The notes under the pieces: model-generated
Told to the model about the DNA's origin: nothing
Database searches by the model: none
The model's input: only the letters and a program-made list of their open reading frames with translations
In this document: piece after piece, positions 55,381 through 64,000 of the stretch
Position numbering within the stretch: position 1 is the first letter of the stretch
Layout: each line of letters begins with the position of its first letter
Source of the DNA: Talinum fruticosum
Taxonomy: Eukaryota > Streptophyta > Magnoliopsida > Caryophyllales > Talinaceae
DNA length: 64,000 nt
Direction: 5' to 3'
NCBI GenBank assembly: GCA_021018815.1
Contig: JAITYX010000135.1
Coordinates: forward strand, 310,001 to 374,000
Made by a program: the position numbers and the translations under genes

Positions 55381-56767
55381 AAGATGAGGTTTGAATATGA
55401 GTCCTCTTCCATTGCTTGATGGACATCGTTGTTTGTTTCAATTTTCCGTGTCGGATTGAATATGAAATCCACATTTGGTGGCTTAGAGATAGGTTGTTCT
55501 TGAGTCAGATTGGGATCGAAGACTTCTTGAATTTCAATTTCTTGTGTCTAACCTTGTGTCTCGTCCATGTGCTCGACTAGATTCTATATGGTCGAATTGG
55601 AAATTTGAAGAATTTCTGCATCTTCTTCGTCCCTGCTTAGCTTTAGATTACAAAATGTGGAAGAGCTAATCCGACCATCTTTATTCTCATCAAAAACTAC
55701 ATGAATACTATCCTCAACGGTTTTAGTGCGTTTATTAAAAATTCTATATGTCTGCTCCGATTTACCAATTGAAAAGTCTCAAAGGGTCGGATGTACCCTA
55801 GATGGGATGAGGTGAATAGAGTATTTTAAAATTTTGAGGCGTCGACTTTGTTGAGAGGTCGGATATATGAAAAAAATAAACAAACAGAAAAGTAAATTGG
55901 GAAATGCAAGTTTGTTTTTTCTAGATCTTGGCCTAGATCCAAATATCTAGGTTAGTGATCGTCTAAGGTTTCATACCTTAGGATTATCTTCTACTTTTCT
56001 TATTACTCCGACTTAGTATAACACTAAATAAGAAAACAATATCCACAAATAAAATCGGATAAATAATGATCATGAAGGATAATATCGGAAATATTAATGG
56101 AATATTTCTTACTACTTAATATTTGCCTTGAGTACAAAATTTATTAAACCACAATGAGGTCGGATAAGATAATTGAATAAACATGTCCGACTAGTCGATT
56201 TCTTACTAACAGTTGATATTTCTCTCACTTAAAAATGAACCATAACATTAATTTATATAAAATATTTTTTATATCCTTTTTGTTAAATTAATAATTTAAC
56301 ATAACATTAATTACTTGAATTTTGAACAACTAATCTTTTTAAATTTAGGCTATATATATATGTATTTATGTCAAGCCTCAAGTCACTTGAAGGCTTAAAG
56401 GAGATGAGATGATATTTATTATTTTTATTGTATTTAAATTTTGATTGTTTAATTTATACGATTTAGTCCATGGTTTTTTCAAAAAATATATACATATATT
56501 AGTTATTTAATGATCATGTCTCAATGATCTACGGAGTGAGTCTTTCTTTTCGGTGCAAGAGATGGCCGAACAGAAGTGTCTTCTATCTTTTTTTTGTTTT
56601 TGAAACTCTTCTAATTTTTTTCCTAAAAGTTTTCTAATTTTTAAAGACATGTTAATTATTTTATGTAAATAAAATTATACAATCTACATTACAATAACAA
56701 GATTTAACAAAGTTCAAAACCAACTCTACCATTATAAATGAGTTAAGGACAAAGCTCATAAAAAGCT
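55381..56767. repeat. Segmental duplication, copy 2 (empty hAT site)
   Basis: Carries the same PBS/integrase junction (near 55740-55768, with PBS corrupted), a C-type LTR (55770-56211) missing about 650 internal bases, the GTTGA (56212-56216), and the flank to 56767 without the hAT element. The LTR here ends ACA, closer to the canonical CA than copy 1. Confidence 0.85.
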
Positions 56768-58271
56768 AAGCCAACAAATATAAATCCTAATGTCTATGCT
56801 AACTGGTTAATGATGAATGATATTCTTAGTCTTGATGATGATGATTAATAATGTCATAATTTATTTTCCGTGACCTTCAAATTAAAATTCCAACTAAAGT
56901 GTAGACTCTCAATTTGCTTGTAATTTAATAGTATCATACTAATTAATTATTTGGTTTACTAAATACATGAAAAGACATAAGTTACAAAATAATAATAATT
57001 CATACATTAAAAATATCATTTGCGGTCATAAAAAAATTAAAAAAAAAAAAAACCTTGCCAACCATTAGATGAGAGAAAAGTTACAAAACTTTAAGTTATT
57101 TATATTAAAATTAATACTACACAATTTCGTTAACAGTGAAAAGAAAAAAAGCAAAAAAAGATGAGCTGCATTAGATGAAAAGAAAGTTACAAAACTTTAA
57201 GCTATTTATATTAAAGTTAATACTACACAATTTAATTAGCAATCAAAAAAAAGAAAGAAAAGATGAGCCAATAGCAATACAACATTTGTCAAAAACATGT
57301 GGTTTCACTCAACTTTATATATATTTAGATTTAGATTTAGAGTTAAATAGATAGATTAACTTTTACGCCTACCTTCAGAAAAAGTGAACAATGTTATATA
57401 ATTAATTAAATCAACCACCTTTTATACATTTATATAACATTCACCTACCATCTACTAACTACTAATTATCAATCTTTCAAAAAAAAAATAGTAATTATCA
57501 AAAGATAGGCTCAATACTTATTTTTCATAAAACATCAAATTTAAGTTTGTTAAAAAATGTTAGAAGCACGCTCTGTGAACTGACATTACGATAAGCCAAA
57601 CGTGCTCTCGTAGAAAAACTTGTTGTAAATAATCAGTAATGAAAAATTCTGATTGATATATGTTATCGAGATAAAGGTAAACTGAACTACTTCAGAAATT
57701 AAACTCTTATAAAATTGGTATATAATGTGCCAATGACTTCATATAAATTTTATTAGTTTCCCAAAATAACTCTTAGTCTAATGGCACCTTTTCCATTGAT
57801 TGATCGCATTCCAATCCTGGTAACCTCCATTTTCCTTATTTTGAAATTGAGGGCTTGGCTAACAAGCTTTTGGGCTTGGTGTTCAATATATCCGCCCTTC
57901 CAGGCTTGGCTAAAGAGCCCTACTACGTTATCTTTAGACATGAGCCTAGTAATTTAGTTCGATTCACCCTTAATAAAAGAAGATAAATATTTACTAGTTC
58001 AGAATAAATGAAAATGTATTGTACCTGATGGACTTATCAATAATATTGTCAGAAGTAGCCTCTGTGAGTTGCAGTCGTGAAATATGTGGGCAACATGCCT
58101 TTCATAAGTGCAATAATTGCCAAGTTTATTGTCATTCATAATAATCTTTGCGTTTCTTAAAAATATCTAATATCACATGGGGATGAATGGCTATTCATCT
58201 TTATGACCTCTAAATGTTCCAAACTAACTCAATTTGAATGACCCAATTAAATGATTTAAATTTATATATCT
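56768..58271. other. No recognisable gene; AT-rich
   Basis: Contains the tandem repeat at 57066-57270 and a short GATTTA run near 57324. The minus ORF 57941-57753 (62 codons) has no recognisable domain and no context, so I do not call it. Confidence 0.55.
57066..57270. repeat. Tandem duplication of about 104 bp
   Basis: AAGTTACAAAACTTTAAG, TATTTATATTAAA and TTAATACTACACAATTT occur twice, separated by a variable A-rich part with AAAGATGAGC. Confidence 0.88.
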
Positions 58272-58613
58272 AATATTTCACTTAAAACAACTAATTCAAC
58301 ATTGTTATAAAATCGAATTTGACTCAAAGAATTGAACCAAATCCAATTTCATTTTTATTTGGATGCATCATCTTAATATTAGTGTAAATTGATGTCAATT
58401 TTTTTAATGTATTTACAACGATAGTAAGTAGGACGTGTTTTCCTATCAACTTTTTGGATAGTTTTTTTTGTTTTTGTTTTTGTTAAAAGGAATTTTTGAA
58501 TCCAAATTCTCATATGACCTGGTTAACAACCAATGTAAATGTTGGATAAAGTAACATTTTGAAATAACATTTTAGTTCAAAAAACAAATTTTATGATATT
58601 TAAAGTATGAGTA
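58272..58613. repeat. Dispersed direct repeat, copy 1
   Basis: Homologous to 59921-60234: CACTTAAAA, AACTAATTCAACATTG, AAATCGAATTTGACTC, TTAGTGTAAATT, ATCAACTTTTTGGAT, CCAAATTCTCATRTGA and AAATGTTGGA landmarks in the same order. Confidence 0.85.
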
Positions 58614-59920
58614 ACTTTTGAGAATTAGCGAAACTTTTTATCTCAAAGTCGGCAAGAAAATAAAAAATTTTATCTCAAAGTTTTTTAAAAGATAACTAAA
58701 TTTATCAATTACCTATTTCTAAAAATATAATTAATACAAATAGTTTACAACTTAAACACCACATAATGATTAATGTTCGATCCACTACAATGAATGCCTT
58801 TAAAATTGGATTGGATATTCTAGAGCCAAAAATATTATAGAAACTATTTCCACAGAAAACTGTGAGTTGTTGGGAACATAGGAACTGAGCCTATAGATGA
58901 CTATTCCTCTCGCGTCGGACCCTCTTCATGCTGAATGGTTGCCCCTGCACACAAGGGCAAATTACTCGGGATATACCCAGGTAATGCTACTTCGATGATC
59001 AAGTCAGTAACTATGCCGAGAAGAGTGTAGGTCCACATAGAAAGACCTTAATGGTTTACAAAAGAGTATTTCGTCTATTTTAGGAATTCGTGCCCCTAGA
59101 AACAAAATTACCTATCCGGGTAGGTAGGTGGGGATATTTATAACCCTGCCTAGTTACCTGAGATTACTAAATCTTGAAATGTTGCCTTAGGGTTTCTTAA
59201 GGAGGTTGAGCTTTCCAATGGGGTCAAAGTACTCTTTTTCTAGTCTTTTGTGTCCATTCTGGAACTAGGTTGCTTTGGGCTTTGTCCGTGGGCCATTTAA
59301 TGGCCAGGGTCATTTCACCCGAATCACTTACCCCCTAACATTATACGGGTACAACTCTCTAGTTGTGCCGGTAAGATATGAATTACTGAGGTGACTGTTC
59401 GGTTGAAGTCATTAATATATCTTCGAGCTTCGTGATTTAATGTGGGTCTTTATAAGGCCTGCTTTTTATGCCGTGCTAAATGATAATTTCCTATATGTTC
59501 CTTCTCTTCGCCTCACTACTTGAGAAAGTATGGCCGATTCACTTGAATTGTCGTGTGATATCGCTAAGCTTGCCGAATTCATTGCATGGTAAAAAATGTT
59601 TCGCTACTAGCTGGGCCGCTCTACTTCCCAAGAGCCAAGGCCTACTTCAGACCATTTCGCACTCCTTTCGCCTCACTTCAATAAAGGTGTTGCCGAGCAG
59701 AAAGTGATGGGACACGACATCCTCTACTTGGTTCAGGTGACATCATAGGTTTCCGTGGTGAACGAGGTAGTTTATGGCGCACCACTTGTTGCCCAAGTGA
59801 TTAGGGACGTTGTTTGCAACACGAATTTTCGCTTGCTTGGAGACCATATTGGGATTGTATTCATAAAGGATTGTGGACCATTACTTGGAAAGAGACAGGA
59901 AAGTTAGCGACGAGGTCGGG
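58614..59920. other. Unclassified sequence between two direct repeats
   Basis: More GC-rich than its surroundings. 58870-59460 has a look of LTR or leader DNA (TGTTGGGAACATAGG, GGTTGCCCCTGCACACAAGG, CTAGTTGTGCCGGTAAG), but no matching second LTR, PBS or TSD is visible. The plus ORF 59480-59707 has no recognisable domain. Confidence 0.4.
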
Positions 59921-60234
59921 CCTTACACTTAAAATAGCTAAAATAACTAATTCAACATTGATCTAAAATCGAATTTGACTCAAAGAACCCGAGCAAATCC
60001 AATATCTTTTTTATTTAGCTGCTTAATATATTATATTAGTGTAAATTAATGTCAATTTTTTTATGTATGTACGGCGATAGTAACTAGTACGTGCTTTCTC
60101 ATCAACTTTTTGGATTGTCTTTTTTAAATGAAATTTTGGAACCCAAATTCTCATGTGAGCTAGTCAACAACCAATTTAAATGTTGGACAAAGTAGCGTTT
60201 AGGAAGATTTCAAATTTAAGTCTTTTAAGTATGA
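59921..60234. repeat. Dispersed direct repeat, copy 2
   Basis: Homologous to 58272-58613 and ends right where the pyrimidine-rich leader begins, so it may contain promoter sequence of the putative gene. Confidence 0.85.
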
Positions 60235-60322
60235 TAATAGTTCCCCCTTCTTTCTTCTCTCCCTTCCTTCTATGGATAATAGTTACCCCTTCTTTCTTCT
60301 CTCCCTTCCTTCTATGTAAACC
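60228..60322 (+). repeat. Tandem duplication of about 48 bp in a CT-rich leader
   Basis: GATAATAGTTCCCCCTTCTT followed by TCTTCTCTCCCTTCC and TTCTATG occurs twice (60228-60276, 60277-60322). Confidence 0.9.
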
Positions 60323-60651
60323 CTAATTCGGTGTCCACTCCTTTTTCTCTTTTCTAAATTGTTGGTTCTTCTACTAGCCTAACCATCGTCAATGGTAAGT
60401 CTCATTTACTTATATTTCTCCAATCAAATCAAGATCTAAAGGTATTGTTATTTTTTTTCTAATGAATTTTCTCTCATTGCGAAACTTTGAGTTTATCTCA
60501 TTATGAGAGTTTGGGTTTCTCTCCTTTTTTTGTGAGTTAGGGTTTTTCTCCTTCTTGTCGAAGTCTTATTTCTCGCCTTTGTGCGAATTATTTCTTTTAC
60601 GAATACGTGCAAGTTTGTGCAAGTTTCTTTAAGACAATTGATTTAATTGGA
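60235..60651 (+). other. Possible 5' end of a host gene: leader, start codon, intron donor
   Basis: A strongly pyrimidine-rich stretch contains the telo-box AAACCCTAA (60318-60326). It leads to ATG (60392-60394) immediately followed by GTAAGT (60395-60400), a consensus 5' splice site. T-rich intron-like sequence runs to 60651, where CACTA-3 begins. A telo-box in a pyrimidine leader with an intron at or near the start codon is a common look for plant ribosomal protein and translation genes. Exon 2 would be beyond the CACTA element, outside the window. The product is unknown and the call is inference. Confidence 0.35.
60318..60326 (+). promoter_or_regulatory. Telo-box AAACCCTAA
   Basis: Exact match to the plant telo-box, a motif frequent in 5' regions of translation-related genes. 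It lies 66 bases before the ATG at 60392. Confidence 0.5.
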
Positions 60652-61000
60652 CACTACTACGGGAACCATTTTTTACTACGGTTACGAAAGAGCTTTTACT
60701 AAGGTTATCTTGCATCGTGTATGTGGTCTGTACTTGTAGATTGACATCTTTTACTACGGTTCAAAAACTATAGTAAAAGACCACATATTACTATGGTTTA
60801 TTTGAAGAAGCTGTAATAATAGGTTGATCTATGACTACGGTTTTAATTGAAGAACCGTTATAATAGGTTGATCTATTATTGCGGCTATTAATTGAAAGCT
60901 GTAGTAATAGCTATGTCCAAAACCCCACGTATTTGCCCAAAATTTTAGGCCCCGGCCTATTACTACGGTTCTTAAGAAAGAAACTTAATAATAGGTCTAA
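60652..61000 (+). repeat. CACTA-3 left TIR and subterminal repeats
   Basis: TTTACTACGGTT at about 60671, 60753 and 60959, with degenerate copies (TTACTATGGTT, GACTACGGTTT) and inverted copies (AACTATAGTAAAAG). Binding-site arrays of this kind define CACTA ends. Confidence 0.85.
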
Positions 61001-61214
61001 AAATTTTTCATTTTTCGTACTCCCTGTACAATTATACAAATATAATGAAAACACACAACCATACATATAGCAAGCTACCAATAGTCTTTCTTCTTTCACA
61101 ATAAATTTTATACATTGCAACCATGATAGTTCCTTGTTTCACAACTTTTAGCGAAGAATACATTACATACAAGGAGTACCATATTTACGCTAAACAAATG
61201 ATCTATACCAAAAA

Positions 61215-61372
61215 GTTCCAAGACCAATAGATGAATTTTTGGAAAAAAGCTGAAACCATTTACACCAAAAATGTCCAAGACGAAGAGATGAACTTTTGGT
61301 ATAAATACTAAAATCATTTGTACCAAAAGTCCCAAGACGACGAGATGAAATTTTGGGCATAAATACTAAAAA
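61215..61372. repeat. Tandem repeat of about 58-60 bp, nearly 3 copies
   Basis: CCAAGACGAAGAGATGAA, TTTTGG, ATAAATACTAAAA and CATTTGTACCAAAAG recur three times with changes. The minus ORFs 61588-61190 and 61335-61108 read through it and are repeat-derived. Confidence 0.85.
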
Positions 61373-61788
61373 ATGAATACACCAGACATTATGTTTTTCC
61401 TTTATCATGGTCCCATATTTTGAATACCCAAAATGATCAGAAAAATCAATAATTTTGTTGCTCTCCCCTTCCATTGGACACTTAGTTATTTTAATCGCAT
61501 CGAACAATGATCCGTTACAAAAACAATGAAGGTCGAAATACTTGAAAAAACAAACATAAGTTACTGGAAATACTAAAAAGGCAAGCATGGTCCCATATTT
61601 ACCTAAAGCGATGCTTGTCTTATGACTATCTAGAAGGGTGGAGTTCTTGTAGCAGTAGCTTGGGCAACATATACTTAAAACTTAGGAAAGCATTAAGCAA
61701 TAACTTTTCCACAAGAAACAGAATAAACATAAAAGGATCATAAATTAGAAAGGACATCAAAGCTAACATTTGGTAGCTATTCTCGCTT

Positions 61789-61893
61789 CCGCTTCTCAAC
61801 TTGGAACTTAGTGATATAAAACACTTGAGTTGATTTTATTCCGCTTCTCAACTTGGAACTTCGTGATATAAAACACTTGAGTTGATTTTATAC
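61789..61893. repeat. Tandem duplication of about 52 bp
   Basis: CCGCTTCTCAACTTGGAACT, then T-GTGATATAAAACACTTG and AGTTGATTTTAT, twice in a row. A partial inverted copy (GAAGTTGAGAAGTGGG) follows at about 61905. Confidence 0.9.
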
Positions 61894-62319
61894 CAAAATA
61901 ATCGAAGTTGAGAAGTGGGAGTTGATAATAGCGAAATATAATCACATAAATCGAGTTGTTTACCCGAAAAGGCTTTCTCCCTTTCCATTGGACAACTGGG
62001 TTCTTTTGATCTGCATAGAATAATGATATGTTATAGGAAAGTGTTTAAGGTTAGAAATACTCGAAAAAAGCAAGCTATAGCTACTCGGAGACAAGAAAAC
62101 ATATGAATATCAATCAATAAAATTGTTATACAATAATGTTCTTACCGAGTTGATATAATTATATGGTCTATGGCTATTTTCCCTTTCTTTGGACTTATCT
62201 TCAATATATATGTCCTCCTAATTGTCAACCCTTAAATACAATTCCTCAAAATTGGCATCCTCATTTTCGAGAGGAATCCCCAAGGAGAAGGGTGGGGTCT
62301 CCTCACCAAACTCACACAC

Positions 62320-62700
62320 ATCTTCACCATCCCCACCAACAAGGTGCCTTTTCCCTTAAGAACAATATACTACTTATCCTTGGCCGTGTCCTCAACGTAG
62401 AACACCTGTCTTGCTTGGGATGCCATAACGAACCGATCCCTTTAGGTCTTTCACGTTGTGTGATCGACCATCGTGAATCCCATCTCATTAACTCGGACAC
62501 CGTTGTTATTGTTAACCCATTTGCACCGTAAAATGGGCTCATCCCCACCAGCACCCATTTGCACCGCAAAATGTCGAATTACGTTGTTATTGTTAACCCA
62601 TTTGCATGAGCTTCTAATGTGACCCCACTATTTTGTACAATGCTTCTATTATCCCGGCTCTTTGTATAGAAAGAGTATCCATTGACGTCATACCCACGGT
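62320..62700 (-). pseudogene. CACTA-3 DUF4216 domain
   Basis: The minus strand reads GVRVNEMGFTMVD, a stop-containing stretch, then DRFVMASQARQVFYVEDTAK and YIVLKGKG. VMASQARQVFYVED is the core of DUF4216, which follows DUF4218 in plant CACTA transposases. A tandem repeat of about 80 bp (GTTGTTATTGTTAACCCATT at 62502 and 62583) lies inside. Broken copy. Confidence 0.75.
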
Positions 62701-63019
62701 AAGAAATGACATGCAACTACGGCCCTCTAGCCAAGCTTACTAAAGTTTGTGATATATCTTCTCTTCTTCCAATTGGCTAGTGATGATTCTATCTCCGAAC
62801 CAGGTTGACAAATGTGCGATTATGCTCGGGTCGGTACCCACATCTCATTTTTTCCTCGGTACTATCTCCTTATGTTGGGTCACTTCATCACTTGTTTTGA
62901 AAAATATAAAGATATGCTTGATCCTTTATATCCCAACTGATTGTTAGAATTGTCAGCCCCAGTTTCCCCGCCCAACGATCTTCCCCATAAATGCATGTTT
63001 TGGAATACCAACGACTTCT

Positions 63020-63450
63020 ATTTTGGGGTAGTATTCACTAGCAGAACACAACATACTCCTCGGTTGTGTATGCCTCAACAATACACCCTTCCAGTCGGTA
63101 CCAATTTCTAACATACCCTTTGAGAATTTTCATAAAATGTTCAAAAGGGTACATCCATCGATAAAAAATTGGAGCACAGAATCGCACTTCTTTCACCAAA
63201 TGCACAACTAGGTGCACCATGATATGAAAAAGAAGGTGAGAAGTACATCTCAAATTGGCACAATGTAATGATCAAGCCGCACTCATGATCATCCAATTTC
63301 TCCAAATCAATAACTTTGCTACATATGGCATTGAAGAAGAAGGAAAGTCTTATAAACGACTATCCGACATGTTTGGGTATCACGGCTCAAATAGCAACCG
63401 ACGGAATTTGTTGCATCAAAGCATGACAATCATGTGACTTTAGACTTATT
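63020..63450 (-). pseudogene. CACTA-3 DUF4218 domain
   Basis: It starts HDCHALMQQIPSVAI near 63440 and continues with FFNAICSKVIDLEKLDD. The 71-codon ORF 63253-63038 then carries VHLVKEVRFCAPIFYRWMYP and FEHFMKILKGYVRNWYRLEG with CIVEAYTTEE. This is the standard DUF4218 order seen in TNP2-type CACTA proteins. One stop and a frame change lie between the two halves. Confidence 0.85.
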
Positions 63451-63559
63451 AGTCTATAATCGGATATCGAAACGAGTCTACTAATGTTTGAAGAATATTA
63501 TTGTGGCACTTTCGGTTTCTTTAAGATCTCACATAAATGTGTTTTTCCCTTCTACTCAA

Positions 63560-64000
63560 TGTGTAAGACACCGAGGAAATAAGTTCTCTTCCCCTTTGGT
63601 TATGGTGCTAATTCCTCCTGTATTCCCATTTCACAATAATCGAGTCTTTCTTTCTCTCCGTCCTTAGTCTTGCCCGGTATGTTCAAAAGAGTGCCAATGA
63701 GACTTTTACGGATGTTTTTCTCTATATGCATCACATCAAGACTATGTCTACATACAACTCTTTCCAATATGGAAGATAAAAAATATTGATCTCTATTTCC
63801 ACATACCATTTTCCAATTGACGTCGGTATGGCTTGCCAAACTCCACATCAAGATCCTTCACTTGTTCAATAAATATGATGTCCTGTTAATGGAGTTGGAG
63901 CAGAGTCCATCTCGATTTTACTATTGAAAGCCTTCTATTTTTTACGATACTCATGGAAAAAAGGGAAGAAACTTTTGCTGTCCGAGATAGGTCGTCTTCT
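63560..64000 (-). pseudogene. CACTA-3 TNP2 transposase, C-terminal linker
   Basis: ORF 63851-63600 contains LERVVCRHSLDVMHIEKNIR and LIGTLLNIPGKTKDGEKERL, ending MGIQEELAP. The VRHNLDVMHIEKN / TLLNIPGKTKDG block links the catalytic Transposase_21 core to DUF4218 in plant En/Spm proteins. The DDE catalytic core itself would be right of the window. Confidence 0.85.

Larger units (their letters stand above)
60652..64000 (-). mobile_element. CACTA-3 transposon, 3' part, continues past window
   Basis: The left terminus CACTACTACGGGAACC starts at 60652, preceded by GGA (expected TSD). Subterminal TACTACGGTT repeats follow to about 61000. On minus, a TNP2-type gene runs in from the right edge: transposase C-terminal linker, DUF4218 and DUF4216, in the order typical of plant CACTA transposases. 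Stops and frameshifts make it inactive as seen. The other end is not in the window. Confidence 0.85.

Noticed and set aside
57753..57941. Minus ORF of 62 codons
   Set aside because: No recognisable domain, no promoter or partner exon, and the surrounding DNA is non-coding in character.
58870..59460. Possible LTR starting TGTTGGGAAC
   Set aside because: No second copy in the window, no PBS or PPT next to it and no target duplication; left as unclassified sequence.

Overview
This window looks like repeat-dense nuclear DNA of a flowering plant. Almost everything that can be recognised is a transposable element: Ty1/Copia (Sirevirus-type) and Ty3/Gypsy LTR retrotransposons, CACTA (En/Spm) DNA transposons, a Mutator-like element and a hAT-like element. 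Recognisable coding sequence is broken by frameshifts and stops, so it is annotated as pseudogenes inside elements. The one hint of a host gene is a possible 5' end near 60.2-60.65 kb: a pyrimidine-rich leader with a telo-box and an ATG directly followed by a GTAAGT donor.

Layout. 1-3588: 5' half of Sirevirus-like element D (minus strand), cut by the window edge. 3589-5382: low-complexity sequence and a decayed Gypsy gag fragment. 5383-9850: truncated CACTA-1 with a TNPA-like gene, split by a solo LTR (6255-7712, TSD GAATT). 10227-21100: Sirevirus-like element A with both LTRs, PBS, gag, pol, a third ORF downstream of pol, PPT and TSD ATAAC. 22924-52070: a nested stack. Its base is Copia element C (TSD GTTGA at both far ends). 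C received Sirevirus B (25892 to about 35737) and CACTA-2 (35798-48752, TSD TCT). CACTA-2 received a rearranged Gypsy element (39426-47008), and the right LTR of that element received a MULE (44625-46518).

50586-56767: the right edge of C plus flanking host DNA is duplicated. Copy 1 also carries a hAT-like element (52164-54080, 8-bp TSD), which contains a CACTA MITE (52205-53683). Copy 2 keeps the empty hAT site. 56768-60234: AT-rich DNA with local duplications. 60235-60651: possible gene 5' end. 60652-64000: terminal part of a third CACTA element (CACTA-3), whose TNP2-type transposase runs on the minus strand out of the window.

In a complete Sirevirus, gag builds the particle, and protease, integrase, RT and RNase H carry out replication. 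The third ORF has unknown function. In elements A and B a TATA box and a pyrimidine-rich leader lie upstream of that ORF, which suggests its own transcript. In CACTA elements TNP2 and TNPA-type proteins act together on terminal and subterminal repeats. CACTA-2 has TNPA-like and Ulp1-like remnants but no TNP2 that I can see. I did not find a previously undescribed system. The value of the window lies in the datable nested structure, the third-ORF promoter signal, and a recurrent TCA/TGA to TCG/CGA alternation between repeat copies that may be a sequencing or assembly artefact inflating the frameshifts.
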